33,969 nucleotides of DNA from Patescibacteria group bacterium (GCA_022705745.1 JAKJDW010000011.1:1-33969); one strand, 5' to 3'. Shown: positions 9,310 through 21,133, counted from the stretch's first letter. Notes: a model not told the origin generated them from the sequence alone. Made by a program: numbers and translations.

Positions 9310-10935
9310 ATGAATATATCTATATGATTTTCGTGACCAGCTGGATCTTGAGTAAATACAGCTGGATTATTGCTTTGAGAGCTACTTTCCCAAAAGGGCT
9401 TTAATATTCTTGCTGATAAGGAATATGTTTCAATTATTAAAGGTGGTAACAACTGCTTTTTTTTATATATCACTGATAAAGATACACCTTATATCTCCAA
9501 AACAATAGACTTATTTTTTGCTTTTGATGATTATGCAATTACAAAAAACGAAAAAATCTATGCTCTAAAAAATATTCTAAATATAAAAACTTTCGCAAAA
9601 AAACACAAAAATATTTTTGCCTTTTGAACTTCGTTAAAAGCTTTGTGAATTTCAAAAGAAGAGGGGATTATTCTTTTAGAAAAAACTTTTTCACAAGCGG
9701 TTTTAGATGAAAATAAGGAAGAATTGTTAGCTTGATATGAGTATTTTGATACTGTTCAACTTAATTTCGAAATAGATTTAGATTTTTCTAAAAATATTTG
9801 ACCTCAAAAATTGTTTATGTTTGGAAATGAATTGATTGCAAAATGAGCGATAGATAGTTGATTGGAATTTTATTCTGCATATCCAATGACTCCTGCATCA
9901 AGTATTATTGATATTATCGTTAAATATCCAGAAAAAGTAACATTTTTTCAATGAGAAGATGAAATCGCGGTTGGTATGTCTATGTTGTGAGCAAAGTTTG
10001 CTGGTAAGAGAGCTATGTGCTGAACTTCTGGATGATGATTTGCTTTGATGTCAGAGGGTATTTCATTCTCAAATCAAGCAGAAATATGATGAGTCTATGT
10101 TCTTTCACAAAGAGATGGTCCAAGTACAGGAACTCCAACTTTTACAGCACAAGGAGATTTGTTTTATGCAATGAATGCTTCATTTGGAGATACTCAACCA
10201 ATAGTTTATGCACCATCGAAATTTGAGGAATTATATACAGATATATGAAAAGCGCTAAATTGGTCTGATATTTATCAGCATCCTGTTATATTTTTGTTGG
10301 ATAAACAACTTTCTGAGTCATATAAATCTATTGCTACAGACTTGCAAGCTGAGCCGATAGATCGTGGAATAATCGCAGAATCCAAACAAAACGATGAGTA
10401 TTTGAGATATAAGCTTACTGATACTGGTATTTCTCCTTATGCTGTTCCAGGTCAAGAAAATACAACATTTATTGCAACATCATATGAACATACAGAATCA
10501 TGAGAAACAAATGAAGATCCAGTTATCAAATGACAGCAGATGGAAAAGAGAATGAAAAAATTACAAACATTCGTTCAAAAAGAATTTAATGAATCTTTTT
10601 ATGGATATGAAATAATCAATCCAAATGCAAAAAAGTTTTATGTAACACGAGGTATGAATCGTTATTCAATAGAGTATGCAATTCAAAACAAAGCGGACTG
10701 GTGACTTATTGTCATAAAATCATTCCAGCCATTTGATAAAAGATTGAAAAAATTCTTCCAAGAAAAAAAAGATAATATAGAAAAACTCGTTTTTGTAGAG
10801 ATGAATTATTTGGGACAAATGCAACAAGTTGTGATGCGCGAATGCAATTTACTAGATGATTCTTGGCAGTGAAAGATTTCTCATATAAGAAAGAATTGAC
10901 TTTACCCTTTCTTTTATGAGGAAATAACGGACTAG
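9310..10935 (+). CDS. korA: 2-oxoacid:ferredoxin oxidoreductase, gamma-alpha fused subunit
   Basis: 541 aa. Residues 1-~165 are the gamma domain (GFSGPAGSGVNTAGLLLGELL at the start). Residues ~180-400 are the pyrimidine-binding alpha domain: SAYPMTPASSIIDI, FFQGEDEIAVGMSMLGAKFA, GTSGGGFALMSEGISF and SQRDGPSTGTPTFTAQGDL. The C-terminal part (FYVTRGMNRYSIEYA, VIKSFQPFDKRL) is the transketolase-C-like domain. Gamma fused to alpha is the KorA arrangement of 2-oxoglutarate-type enzymes; the exact substrate (2-oxoglutarate, pyruvate or other 2-oxoacid) cannot be read from sequence. The enzyme oxidatively decarboxylates a 2-oxoacid to acyl-CoA and reduces ferredoxin. The beta subunit is korB at 11911, separated by a repeat-flanked DUF559 gene. 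ATG 9310 is chosen because it begins directly at the glycine-rich loop. Many glycines are TGA. Confidence 0.9.
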
Positions 10936-10976
10936 ATAGATTCAAAATAGAGTTGATTTAACAGAAATTGTTGCCT

Positions 10977-11208
10977 CCCTTTTGTAATAAAGGAATTGTT
11001 CTGAAGAAGGAGGACAATACTTATTGTCTCCCTTTCGTAAAGGGAGTTGCTCTCCCCGATTTATCGGGGTAGTGGGATTTATTTACATCCTCCACCCCGC
11101 TCGCCCGCTTAAACAGCTGGGCAGAATTGCGGGGCTAAAGAAGGAGGACAGTATTTGTTGTCTCCCTTCCGCGAAAGGAATTGTTCTGAAGAAGAACAAT
11201 ATTAGAGA
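10977..11208 (+). repeat. type C palindromic repeat block, left of DUF559 gene
   Basis: Modules in order: TCCCTTTxGTAAAGGGAG hairpin, GTTGCTCTCCCCG..CGGGG, GTGGGATTTATTTACATCC, TCCACCCCGC..GCGGGG and AAAGAAGGAGGACA, partly doubled. The same modules in the same order and orientation recur at 11641-11832, on the other side of the DUF559 gene. An inverted, shorter copy is at about 18185-18290. No gene is seen between korA and the endonuclease. Confidence 0.75.
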
Positions 11209-11260
11209 GATTTGAAACAGAAAAGAAAAAAGATTAGAGAAATTTATTTAAAAATTGAAA

Positions 11261-11683
11261 ATGATACTATATTACAATCCTAAAAATAAAAAATATGCTA
11301 AGCAAAATAGAAAACAATGTTTTATGACAGAAGCAGAAGGAAAAATATGGAATTTAGTTTTAAAAAAAGATCAGACTGGATATAGGTTTTTAAGGCAAAA
11401 GCCTATTGGTAATTATATTTTAGACTTTTATTGTGCAAAACTTAAGTTGTGAATAGAAATAGATGATAAAAGTCATGATCGAAAATGAGAACAAGATGAA
11501 ATTAGAACACAGTATTTGAATAAATTATGAATTAAGATTTTAAGGTATAGAAATGATAATATTTATTACCAATTAGATTCAGTTATTATAGATTTGAATA
11601 CAAGATTAAAAGAAAGAGAAAATGAGCTTTTGTTAACTAATTGTCTTCCTTCTAACGAGGGGAACTGTTCTGAAGAAGGATAA
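11261..11683 (+). CDS. DUF559 endonuclease-domain protein (Vsr-like PD-(D/E)XK fold)
   Basis: 140 aa. Motifs of the DUF559 family: TEAEGKIWNLV (23-33), GYRFLRQKPIGNYILDFYC (40-58) with Asp55, and LGIEIDDKSH (63-72) with the Glu66-Ile-Asp68 active-site pair; then a helical region with RTQYLNKLGIKILRYRN. The fold is that of very-short-patch-repair-like nucleases; no activity has been firmly assigned to most members. It sits between two direct copies of a palindromic repeat block, splitting korA from korB, and its last ~14 codons run into the right-hand repeat. It has three TGA glycine codons, so it is adapted to this genetic code. ATG 11261 is preferred to a TTG two codons earlier. The gene looks like cargo, or the engine, of a repeat-flanked mobile unit. 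Confidence 0.88.
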
Positions 11684-11832
11684 CACTAATTGTCTCCCTT
11701 TCGTAAAGGGAGTTGTTCTCCCCGTCCCGCCCCGCAATACTGCGGGGCTACGGTGCGGGGTAGAGGGATTTGTTTACATCCTCCACCCCCGCAGAATTGC
11801 GGGGTCCCCCTCCTTCTAAAGAAGGAGGACAG
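11641..11832 (+). repeat. type C palindromic repeat block, right of DUF559 gene
   Basis: Direct repeat of the 10977-11208 block: the segment TTGTCTCCCTTTCGTAAAGG is identical in both, followed by a CCCCGC..GCGGGG hairpin, GAGGGATTTGTTTACATCC, CCACCCCCGC and TAAAGAAGGAGGACAGAATT. It begins inside the 3' end of the DUF559 gene. Confidence 0.75.
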
Positions 11833-11910
11833 AATTGGATTGTTTATTCTATATCTTAAAGAGAGAGAACAAAAGATGAAAAAAATTTTATCATATATAA
11901 ATATAATAAA

Positions 11911-12513
11911 ATGAGAACAGGACTTATAAAATTCCAACGATGTCCATGATGTGGTAATTTCATTATCCATCTTGCGATCAAACAAGCTTTAGCGGAATTA
12001 AAAATACCAAAACACAAAACTGTAGTAGTTACATGAATTTGATGTAGTGGGAAAATGAGTCAGTATGTGGATTGATATTGAGCGGAAACTCTTCACGGAA
12101 GAGGGATTCCTTTTGCTACTGGAGTCAAGCTAGCCAACCCTGATTTGACTGTCATTTCAGTTTCATGAGATTGAGATACTTATTGAATTGGACTTGGGCA
12201 TCTGCTTCATTCTGCTAGAAAGGATATCAATATTGTGCATATAGTTGCTGATAATGAAAATTATGCTTTGACTACAGGTCAAGCTTCTCCGACAACACCA
12301 AAAAATATAAAAACAAAATCTACTCCAGATTGAAATACTATATCTCCATTTGATCCATTGAAATTAACAGAGTCTGCCGGTTGTAAATTAAATATTTCTG
12401 CTAATGATAGAGATTTGCCTTGATTGAAAAAAGCGATAATGGACTGAATCCAACATAAAGGTTTTGCGCATATAAATGTTAAACAAACTTGTCCAAGTTT
12501 CAAAAAATGGTAG
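11911..12513 (+). CDS. korB: 2-oxoacid:ferredoxin oxidoreductase beta subunit (short)
   Basis: 200 aa. CPGCGNF (11-17), Cys45 in IGCSGK and Cys194 in KQTCPSF provide the four Cys of the expected 4Fe-4S cluster. GDGDTYGIGLGH (86-97) followed by Asn at ~115 and 117 is the thiamine diphosphate/Mg motif. It pairs with KorA at 9310. The protein stops at a TAG six residues after Cys194, whereas beta subunits are usually about 80 residues longer. Beyond the TAG the frame stays open for 32 codons and includes NEYHLDDERF, reminiscent of the usual C-terminal tail. The catalytic part is complete, so the protein may still function. Confidence 0.87.
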
Positions 12514-12527
12514 AAGTTAAAATTGAT

Positions 12528-12555
12528 TTGACCTTTAAAAGGAAATGAGTATCAT
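12528..12555 (+). promoter_or_regulatory. putative promoter of the coiled-coil gene pair
   Basis: TTGACC (12528-12533), 16-nt spacer, TATCAT (12550-12555), located just after korB and 41 nt before the ATG at 12597. Confidence 0.5.
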
Positions 12556-12596
12556 CTAGATGATGAAAGGTTTTTATTCTTTAATCCAAAAAAAGA

Positions 12597-13475
12597 ATGA
12601 ACAACAAATTAAGACAAGGACTTATAATTTCTACAATAGTTACACTAGGTCTACTTGGTCAGGTCAAGGAAGCAATAGCTCAGACATTGAACGATAAGAA
12701 TATTGATAAAACAGAAGAATTGGCGAGGGTAACTGATAATACAGCTAGTGCAATTAGTGCAAATTTTGATTTAGATAGAAGTTCACCAGATGTATCAGCT
12801 GTAAAACAGTTTTTTATGGAATGAGATATTTTAACAAATGATGAAAAAAAAGATTTTATCAAATTACGAGATAAAATATCCAAAAATGATGCACGAATAT
12901 TTTATGAAAGACAAATGCAGAGAGCATTAAATTGAACATATACAAATGAAGAAGCGAAAATGTTTATTGGTGCTTTAATGGACCAAGCACAAGAAACAGC
13001 ACGGTGAAAAACAGAACATGAAAAAGTTAACCAAAAAAAAATATATCAATATATATTTTCTCAAATGTTAAGACAAATAACATCAGAAATTAACTTAGCA
13101 CAATCAGAAGCAAGGTTAAAACAATCAATAAAAGAAGGGGAACAATTAAAAGCTGAAGGGGAACAATTAAAAGCTGAAGGGGAACAATTAAAAGCTGAAG
13201 GGGAACAATTAAAAGCTGAGATAATTGAATTGAAGGCTGAAGGAGAAAAATTGAAGGCTGAAGGAGAAAAATTGAAGGCTGAAGGAGAAAAATTGAAACA
13301 AGATGAAGAAGAACTGAGAGGATTAAAGCGGACTTTAATGGATGTGGAAGAGGTTTTTAAAAATTATCTAAAGATAGAAGGAGAAAAATTGGAACAAGAT
13401 AAAGAAAAATTAGACGAAAAAATTGAATCTTTAAACAAGGTAGAAAAAACTTTTGAAAATCAAAAGAAAGAATAA
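12597..13475 (+). CDS. secreted coiled-coil repeat protein, copy 1
   Basis: 292 aa. The N-terminus is a signal peptide: MNNKLRQ, a hydrophobic stretch GLIISTIVTLGLLG, and a likely cut after AIA (residue 28). A globular region follows (~30-155). Then, from about residue 175, come seven-residue repeats: GEQLKAE four times and GEKLKAE three times, followed by charged coiled coil to the end. The protein should be exported and elongated. No known family is recognised. The first 228 nt differ at only three positions from the next gene, after which the two diverge abruptly. In the repeats Gly is GGG or GGA, whereas the matching residue in copy 2 is TGA. Confidence 0.85.
13131..13300 (+). repeat. 21-bp coding tandem repeats (GEQLKAE)
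   Basis: Heptad-encoding units of the form GAAGGGGAACAATTAAAAGC, then a GAAGGAGAAAAATTGAAGGC variant, inside the 12597 gene. Confidence 0.9.
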
Positions 13476-13505
13476 ACTAAAAAATTTTAATTCTTCAAAA
13501 AAAGA

Positions 13506-14183
13506 ATGAACAACAAACTAAGACAAGGACTTATAATTTCTACAATAGTTACACTAGGTCTACTTGGTCAGGTCAAGGAAGCAATAGCTCAGACATTGAA
13601 CGATAAGAATATTGATAAAACAGAAGAATTGGCGAGGGTAACTGATAATACAGCTAGTGCAATTAGTGCAAATTTTGATTTAGATAGAAGTTCACCAGAT
13701 GTATCGGCTGTAAAACAGTTTTTTATGGGATGAGATATTCTGAATGATGAAGAGAAAAAAGATTTTGAGATGTTACGAAATAGTGTTATACAAAGCGATG
13801 TTCGACCTATTTATGAAAGACAAATATTAAAGTTTTTTAATCCAGTTTTTACGGAAGAAGAGAAAAAAATGTTTATTATATTATTGCTTGATCCCAACCA
13901 AAATACACAATTATGACAAAAAGAATTTTCCAAGCTCAACAATAAGAAATCTTATAAAAGTATACATACACAATCCATAAGGAGTGTAAACACATCTATA
14001 GAATTAGCACAATCAACAGAGAAATTAGAACAATTGAAAAAAGAATGAGAACAATTGAAAAAAGAATGAGAACAATTGAAAAAAGAATGAGAACAATTGA
14101 AAAAAGAATGAGAACAATTGAAGTCATTAAAGCAAACTTTAGAAAATATGAAAAAAGTTTTTGAAGAAAATCAAGAAAAATAA
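13506..14183 (+). CDS. secreted coiled-coil repeat protein, copy 2
   Basis: 225 aa, tandem paralogue of the 12597 gene, with the same signal peptide and the same first ~76 residues. The middle is related but diverged (copy 1 FYERQMQRALNGTYTNEEAKMF; copy 2 YERQILKFFNPVFTEEEKKM). The C-terminus has GEQLKKE heptads in which each Gly is encoded by TGA. Alignment of these TGA codons with GGG/GGA in copy 1 is direct internal evidence that TGA means glycine here. It is separated from copy 1 by 30 bp and ends just before a strong hairpin terminator. Function unknown; surface or envelope location is inferred. Confidence 0.85.
14029..14120 (+). repeat. 21-bp coding tandem repeats with TGA codons (GEQLKKE)
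   Basis: Units of AAAAAAGAATGAGAACAATT(G) repeated four times or more inside the 13506 gene, each carrying an in-frame TGA. Confidence 0.9.
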
Positions 14184-14200
14184 ATTGTAGAGAGAATACT

Positions 14201-14239
14201 AAAAAAAAATATTTGTTTTTTTGACAAATATTTTTTTTT
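14201..14239. terminator. strong hairpin terminator
   Basis: A perfect 16-bp stem (14201-14216 with 14224-14239), loop TTTTTTG, A-run on one side and T-run on the other, so it could act in both directions. It overlaps the -35 of the following promoter. Confidence 0.85.
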
Positions 14240-14248
14240 AATTATAAT
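14221..14248 (+). promoter_or_regulatory. promoter of the 14282 gene
   Basis: TTGACA (14221-14226), 16-nt spacer, TATAAT (14243-14248): both boxes are consensus. The start would fall near 14255, which rules out the GTG at 14255 as start codon and favours ATG 14282. The -35 is part of the preceding terminator stem. Confidence 0.8.
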
Positions 14249-14281
14249 TAGATTGTGAATTATATTTTACAATATAATATA

Positions 14282-16468
14282 ATGTTTCAAATGATAGAGT
14301 TTGATAATGATAGATATGAAAAATCTTGTCTAGAAAAATCTAATGAGATAGAAGGGCATAATAATGTAGATATGATCGATGCTACAGAGGTTTCTGATAT
14401 TCGACAAGAAATTTGGAAAGTTGTAGATAAAAAACAGTTCAATAGCATGATAGATGACTTATCTAAAGAAACTAGATTTAAAATTTTTTCAAGGGATAAT
14501 GTGAATGAAATATGAATGGAGATTTTGAAACAATTATGGAAAGAGGAAAATAATGTTTTTAGTGAACAATTTATATATTATTATATAGAAAATGATATAG
14601 CCACATACTTGGAAAATATAAAAAATTCAATAACAAATGATAACAGTCAAGGACAAGAAGAAGCTAATCAAGGACAAGAAGAAGCTAATCAAGGACAAGA
14701 AGAAGCTAATCAAGGACAAGAAGAAGCTAATCAAGGACAAGAAGATAGCAATGAAGAAAACTTAAGAGAAATTAAAAATTTGTTTGAATGACTTGAAAAA
14801 TTATATAATTGATTATCTCCAGACTTAAAGTGAAGAGCAAAGCTAGATGCTGAGTTAAAAAACAAACTAGATGGTAAAGTAGATGCCGAACAATTTTCAC
14901 AATATTTATTTGCATTCAATAAGATCCAAGAGAAGCAAACTAGGTGAGAAGAATTGAATGAAAGTGAAAAATGATTTTTAGAATGATTTAAGGGTTTGAC
15001 AGTTAGTTTAGGCATAGAAATCGCGATTGCTATTCCCATAAATTCAGAAAGACCTAAAACTGTTGAAAAAAAATTGGTAGTTCGTCCAACATCTTTGGAA
15101 AATATTGCTAATTCTGATGCTATTTTAGAGAATAAAAGAACAAAAGGGTTTGTAGCTAAAAGATTAGAAAACTCAAGTAGTGGAAAAGTCAGTCTAAGTT
15201 TGGACAATGAAAAAGATTTATCAAGGTTACCTAAGTATGCAGTTAAAAAATTCAAAGAAGTTTTTCTTAGAAATAAAGATCTTTTTGATAAATATAAAGA
15301 TTTTATTAATGATGATTGAACACTAAAAAATTCAGATGATACTCTTCTTACTGCAATTAAAGAATATATTGCACAATATGAAGAAGAAAAGAAAAAAGAT
15401 ATATTAAGAAAAATCCATGAAAGGGCGATGATAGGTTGTTTTAGGGGATTGACGACATATTTTGATATCAATAGTATCAATCAAGAAAATTTCATAAAGG
15501 ATATAAAATTAAATATAAACGATGATATTACTGTTGATGAAAAGAATAAATTGTATATTAGATGAAGCATTAAATGAAAAAATATATGAATTTATTATAA
15601 TATGGATGATTGAACAGTAGAGATGGACGATTTTCTAGCGGAAGATGGAGAATGAAATTTATTTGTTTGAGCAAATCATTGAAAAAGAGAAAAATTAGCT
15701 TTTACACTACCGACATACGATAGTTTAGTTGATAAGTGATGACAAATAGATTTTTCAGGAATATTGAAAAAGAATGATAGAGAAAAAGATATTGAAGAAC
15801 AGATTGATAAATCTCTTGATAGAACAATGGATAGTAGTTTCAAAAATGAGAATATAAATAAATTTATTGTCTGAAAACATATGGAGGAGTATGTAGCAGA
15901 ACAAGAAATATTAGATCATATATTCCAAAACCGACTTACTTGAGCGAATTACGATCCTAATTTAGATTTTAGGCAAAGAGATATAAAAATTGAGAAATCT
16001 AATAATCCTAATCAACATAAACTTTTATCTATAATTAACAATACTATAGAAGCTCAAAAAACTCCGAACGGTTTACAAAGATTTAGACAAGCTATAGATG
16101 AGTTTAGTAATTTAGTGGAAAAAGCTAAAGATCCTATGAAAAGTAATAGGACTGATTGTCCAGTTTTCAATAGGTTATTTAATTTTAGGAAGATGAACAA
16201 GTGAAAAAGCAGGTTTGAAAATAATAGAAAAACAAATTATCAAACTTACTTTGAATTTATGTCTATATGATGAGATAGTCACCTAAGAATTGATTTAAAT
16301 TTACTTGAAAAAGCTAATAAAGAATTAACGAAAAAGGGAGGCTCTCTTAAGAATATAAATAATCCAATTATTCAAGAAAAAATTTCAGAGTATGTTGAGC
16401 CAACAGCTGATGCCTATCTTGAATGACAATTAGAAGCGTGGGATTTAGGAGAACAGAATGTTGTATAG
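14282..16468 (+). CDS. large uncharacterised protein with QGQEEAN repeats
   Basis: 728 aa, no family recognised. Residues 1-120 are acidic and helical. About 123-157 hold five copies of QGQEEAN, the last degenerate, encoded by 21-bp tandem repeats. Then a long charged, Asn/Lys/Asp-rich region follows without signal peptide; the weakly hydrophobic stretch around residue 240 (LTVSLGIEIAIAIPI) is too short to be a clear membrane segment. Many TGA codons occur throughout. It stands alone between its own promoter and its own terminator, directly after the two secreted coiled-coil genes. Lineage-specific protein; no function can be proposed. Confidence 0.8.
14648..14752 (+). repeat. 21-bp tandem repeat (QGQEEAN)
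   Basis: Four near-perfect copies of CAAGGACAAGAAGAAGCTAA(T) and a fifth altered copy, in frame inside the 14282 gene. Copy number changes would alter protein length without shifting frame. Confidence 0.92.
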
Positions 16469-16495
16469 TATAATAAATGTCTATAAATAATAGTT

Positions 16496-16523
16496 AACAC
16501 ACAAAAATACTTGTGTGTTTTTT
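16496..16523 (+). terminator. intrinsic terminator after the 14282 gene
   Basis: Stem AACACACAA/TTGTGTGTT (16496-16504, 16511-16519), loop AAATAC, then a T-run. Confidence 0.85.
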
Positions 16524-16632
16524 ATTTGAAAACAAAAACCTATTCATTATACTCGGATGTGTTGAGTAGCAAGTTTGTAAAGTAATAAATACTTTCCAGA
16601 CTTTATAGGTTTTTATCTTTTAATCAATTCCT

Positions 16633-17859
16633 ATGTTTCAAGTAAAATACTCTAGTGGACTTAGATGAGAAGTGACCATTTGAGCTAGCAAAAATGCATC
16701 ATTACCAATCATCTCTGCAAATTATCTTTTGGATAATAAGGTAAAACTAACAAACAAACCATGAATTGTAGATGTTCAAGTATTAGAAGAAATCTTTGAA
16801 GAAGCTAAATCTAAATCAACAGATTTTTTCGATTTAACTATGGAAAAAGCTACCAAGGTTAGAGCATCAATTTTACTTATTCCATACGGATTATGTAGAT
16901 ACAAAAAAGTAAAATTTATTGGAAGTGGCGGATGTAATATTTGAAAAAGACCTTTGGACACATTTGATGATTGACTGGTACAAGCTGGTATCAAAATTAC
17001 TAATGGCGATTTCAAAACTTATGAGATTTTTACAAAACCAAAGAAAAACATTGTGATGCAGGAGTTTTCTGTGACAGCAATAGAAACCTTACTTACATAC
17101 TTAGCTTTTGCTGATAATTTCGATTATGATATCAATATTTACCAAGTAGCGATTGAGCCACATGTTAGAAATCTTATCAAATTTTTGAACAATGCTGGGG
17201 CAAATATCACATTAAATGTAGATCATAGTATTGTAGTTAAACCATCCAAAATCCAAATCAAAAACCATGAATTCACTATTATCCCAGATTATATCGCAGC
17301 ATGAACATATTTCGCTATTTGAGCATGAGCAGATGATAGTGAAATTACTATCAAAAATGTGGATGTGGATGATTTATCTTCTATGTATAGCATAGCAAAC
17401 AGAATTTGAATAGATTTTAAAATAATAGATAAACATACTATCAGAGTAAATTCATTTAATAAAAAAAACTATAAAGCTATTAAATTGGAAACTAGGATTT
17501 ATCCAGGATTCCCTACTGACCTACAATCAATATTTGGTACATTGCTTACACAGGCCAATTGAGTGTCCAAGATATTTGAAACTCTTTTTGAATGAAGATT
17601 TGGTTATTTAAGCGAACTAGAAAATTTATGAGCAAAAGTAGAAATATTAAACCCTCATCAAGCGATAGTTATTTGACCAGTTAAATTAAAATGATGATAT
17701 GTGACTTCTACAGATCTTAGATGATGATGAGCTATGGTACTAGCTTGAATTATGGCTAAATGAACAACAAATATCATGAACGAAAACATTATTCTGAGAT
17801 GATACGATAATATTGTAGAAAACCTTCAAAATATTTGAGTAGATATTGTACATATTTAG
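16633..17859 (+). CDS. murA: UDP-N-acetylglucosamine 1-carboxyvinyltransferase
   Basis: 408 aa, slightly shorter than typical MurA (about 418). It transfers enolpyruvate from PEP to UDP-GlcNAc, the first committed step of peptidoglycan synthesis, in the cytoplasm. GASKNASLPI (17-26) matches the substrate-binding Lys-Asn pair, and GSGGCNIGKRPLD (97-109) holds the catalytic Cys101 loop. ETRIYPGFPTDLQ, FETLFEGRFGYLSELENLGA and TSTDLRGGGAMVLAG are the usual C-terminal motifs, the last with Gly-Gly-Gly written TGA TGA TGA. A small AAAGTA/TACTTT inverted repeat lies upstream at 16579-16595. Downstream is a repeat cluster, so it is probably monocistronic. Confidence 0.96.
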
Positions 17860-18461
17860 GAAATAAGCTCGCCCCAGCTCCACCACGTAGTAACTACGTA
17901 GTTTAGCGGGGTTAACTTTGTTCACGATAAAATGATGAATGCTCACGGTGTTCGCGATAAAATGTTAAAATGATAAAATGATAAATTGATAAAAGAAAAA
18001 ATTCCTCCCTAGGGGGAGGATGTTCTCCCCGCAGTACTGCGGGGTAGGTGGGGGTTTTTCTTTCCAGTAATTCCTGACAACCCCAACCCCCAACTATGAT
18101 AGAACAACTTCCCCCGAGGGAAGGATTCCTTGTTTTCGTGTGCTCACTTCGTTCGCTTAGTCGAAATGACATGCTGTTCATAAATCCCTCTACCCCGCAC
18201 CCTTGGTCCTACGGGGTCGCGCCTGCAAAGGTGGAGAGAATCTTAAATCCTACTACACTAGAGCAACTCCCTTTGAAAAAGGGAGACAGTGTTTTTGTTT
18301 CTACTACTTATGTCTTGCCCGCCTAGCGGGGTGAATGATGAAATGATGAAACGATGTAGGGGCGCTTATCAACCGCCCGTTGTTATAGCAAAAGAACATT
18401 TTCATTATAATAACGGGAGTAATCATTTCTATATTCTGATTTTATAAATTTTTGAATTTTA
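17860..18461. repeat. repeat cluster between murA and UPF0489 gene
   Basis: No gene. It contains a GTAACTACGTAG palindrome, short ATAAAATGAT-type tandem repeats (about 17928-17995), an inverted type A element (18001-18129), an inverted partial type C element (about 18185-18290) and a hairpin CCCGTTGTTAT/ATAATAACGGG (18376-18417) just before the next gene. The segment GTGCTCACTTCGTTCGCTTA within it is GC-rich and unlike the genes. Confidence 0.7.
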
Positions 18462-19022
18462 ATGCCAAAACAATATCCAACCCCAATCAAAGAGTGAACT
18501 ATTGATGATGTGAGACTATGATCTCATATTGTTTTTGAGGAAGTAGATGAAAAATGAATTTTGCATCAATGTACTTGATTGGAATATATAGTAAAAATCA
18601 AACCAAATATTGTTGTTGTAGATAATCACGACCGTGTTTTAGAATTTCGAGAAAAATGATTACCCGTGATACATATTGACCAACATACAGATATGAAACC
18701 AGTTTGACCAGAATGAGTAAATGTTGGAAATTTTCTTCGTCATGCATTGGATACTTGATTAATTCCTACTGTTAAGCAAGTGAATACTGAGTATACTTTA
18801 ACGACATTAGATTTATGAGTTTTTGATTTTGAAAATTGAGTGATTCTTGATATAGATCTAGATTTTTGGCATCCAGATATGAGTATAGAAAATTATCAAA
18901 AAACTATAGATATTACAAAAAAATTAATAAAAAAGAGTAGAGTAGTGACAATAGCTACTTCTCCCTATTTTCTAGACCAAAATTTAGCTCTAAAACTCTT
19001 AAAAGATATACTAATTAGTTAA
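18462..19022 (+). CDS. UPF0489 family protein
   Basis: 186 aa. The motifs VVVDNHDRVLEF, VIHIDQHTDMK, NVGNFLRHAL, VILDIDLDFW and IATSPYFLDQ fit the UPF0489 family (related in outline to arginase-like metallohydrolases; conserved Asp and His residues probably bind metal). The function of the family is not established. The frame starts at ATG 18462 directly after a repeat cluster and ends against another one (19023 onward). Confidence 0.75.
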
Positions 19023-19237
19023 AAGTTACAAGTTGCAAGTTACAAGCCTGCCCCGCCATGTAGCCCCGCCCCGCAATACTGCGGGGCGTGGCGGGGCGTG
19101 GCGGGGTTTATAAAGTTGCAAGTTAAAAAGTTTATAAAGTTATTAATACTTTACGAACTCCTTTCCGTAATCCTATTCCGTAGCCCCGTAGTTCTAAGGG
19201 GAACTTACAGGAACGGGGGGTAGGTTTTCCAACTTCA
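19023..19237. repeat. short intergenic repeats
   Basis: AAGTTACAAGTTGCAAGTTACAAG-like direct repeats (similar ones at 31778-31806 and 33770-33803) flank a GC-rich CCCCGC..GCGGGG palindrome with doubled GGGGCGTGGC. No gene seen. Confidence 0.65.

Positions 19238-21133
<1,896 letters not shown>

Noticed and set aside
13131-14752. Possible CRISPR array from the regular 21-bp repeats
   Set aside because: Repeats are contiguous without unique spacers, are multiples of three and encode heptads in frame; no cas genes are present.
14731-15480. 249-codon minus-strand ORF with hydrophobic Ser/Leu-rich product
   Set aside because: It is antisense to the 728-aa gene and its Ser/Leu/Phe-rich composition mirrors the Glu/Lys/Asn codons of the sense strand; it lacks family resemblance and a promoter.
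17912-18326. Overlapping ORFs on both strands between murA and the UPF0489 gene
   Set aside because: They follow the type A and type C repeat modules and have no conserved protein features.
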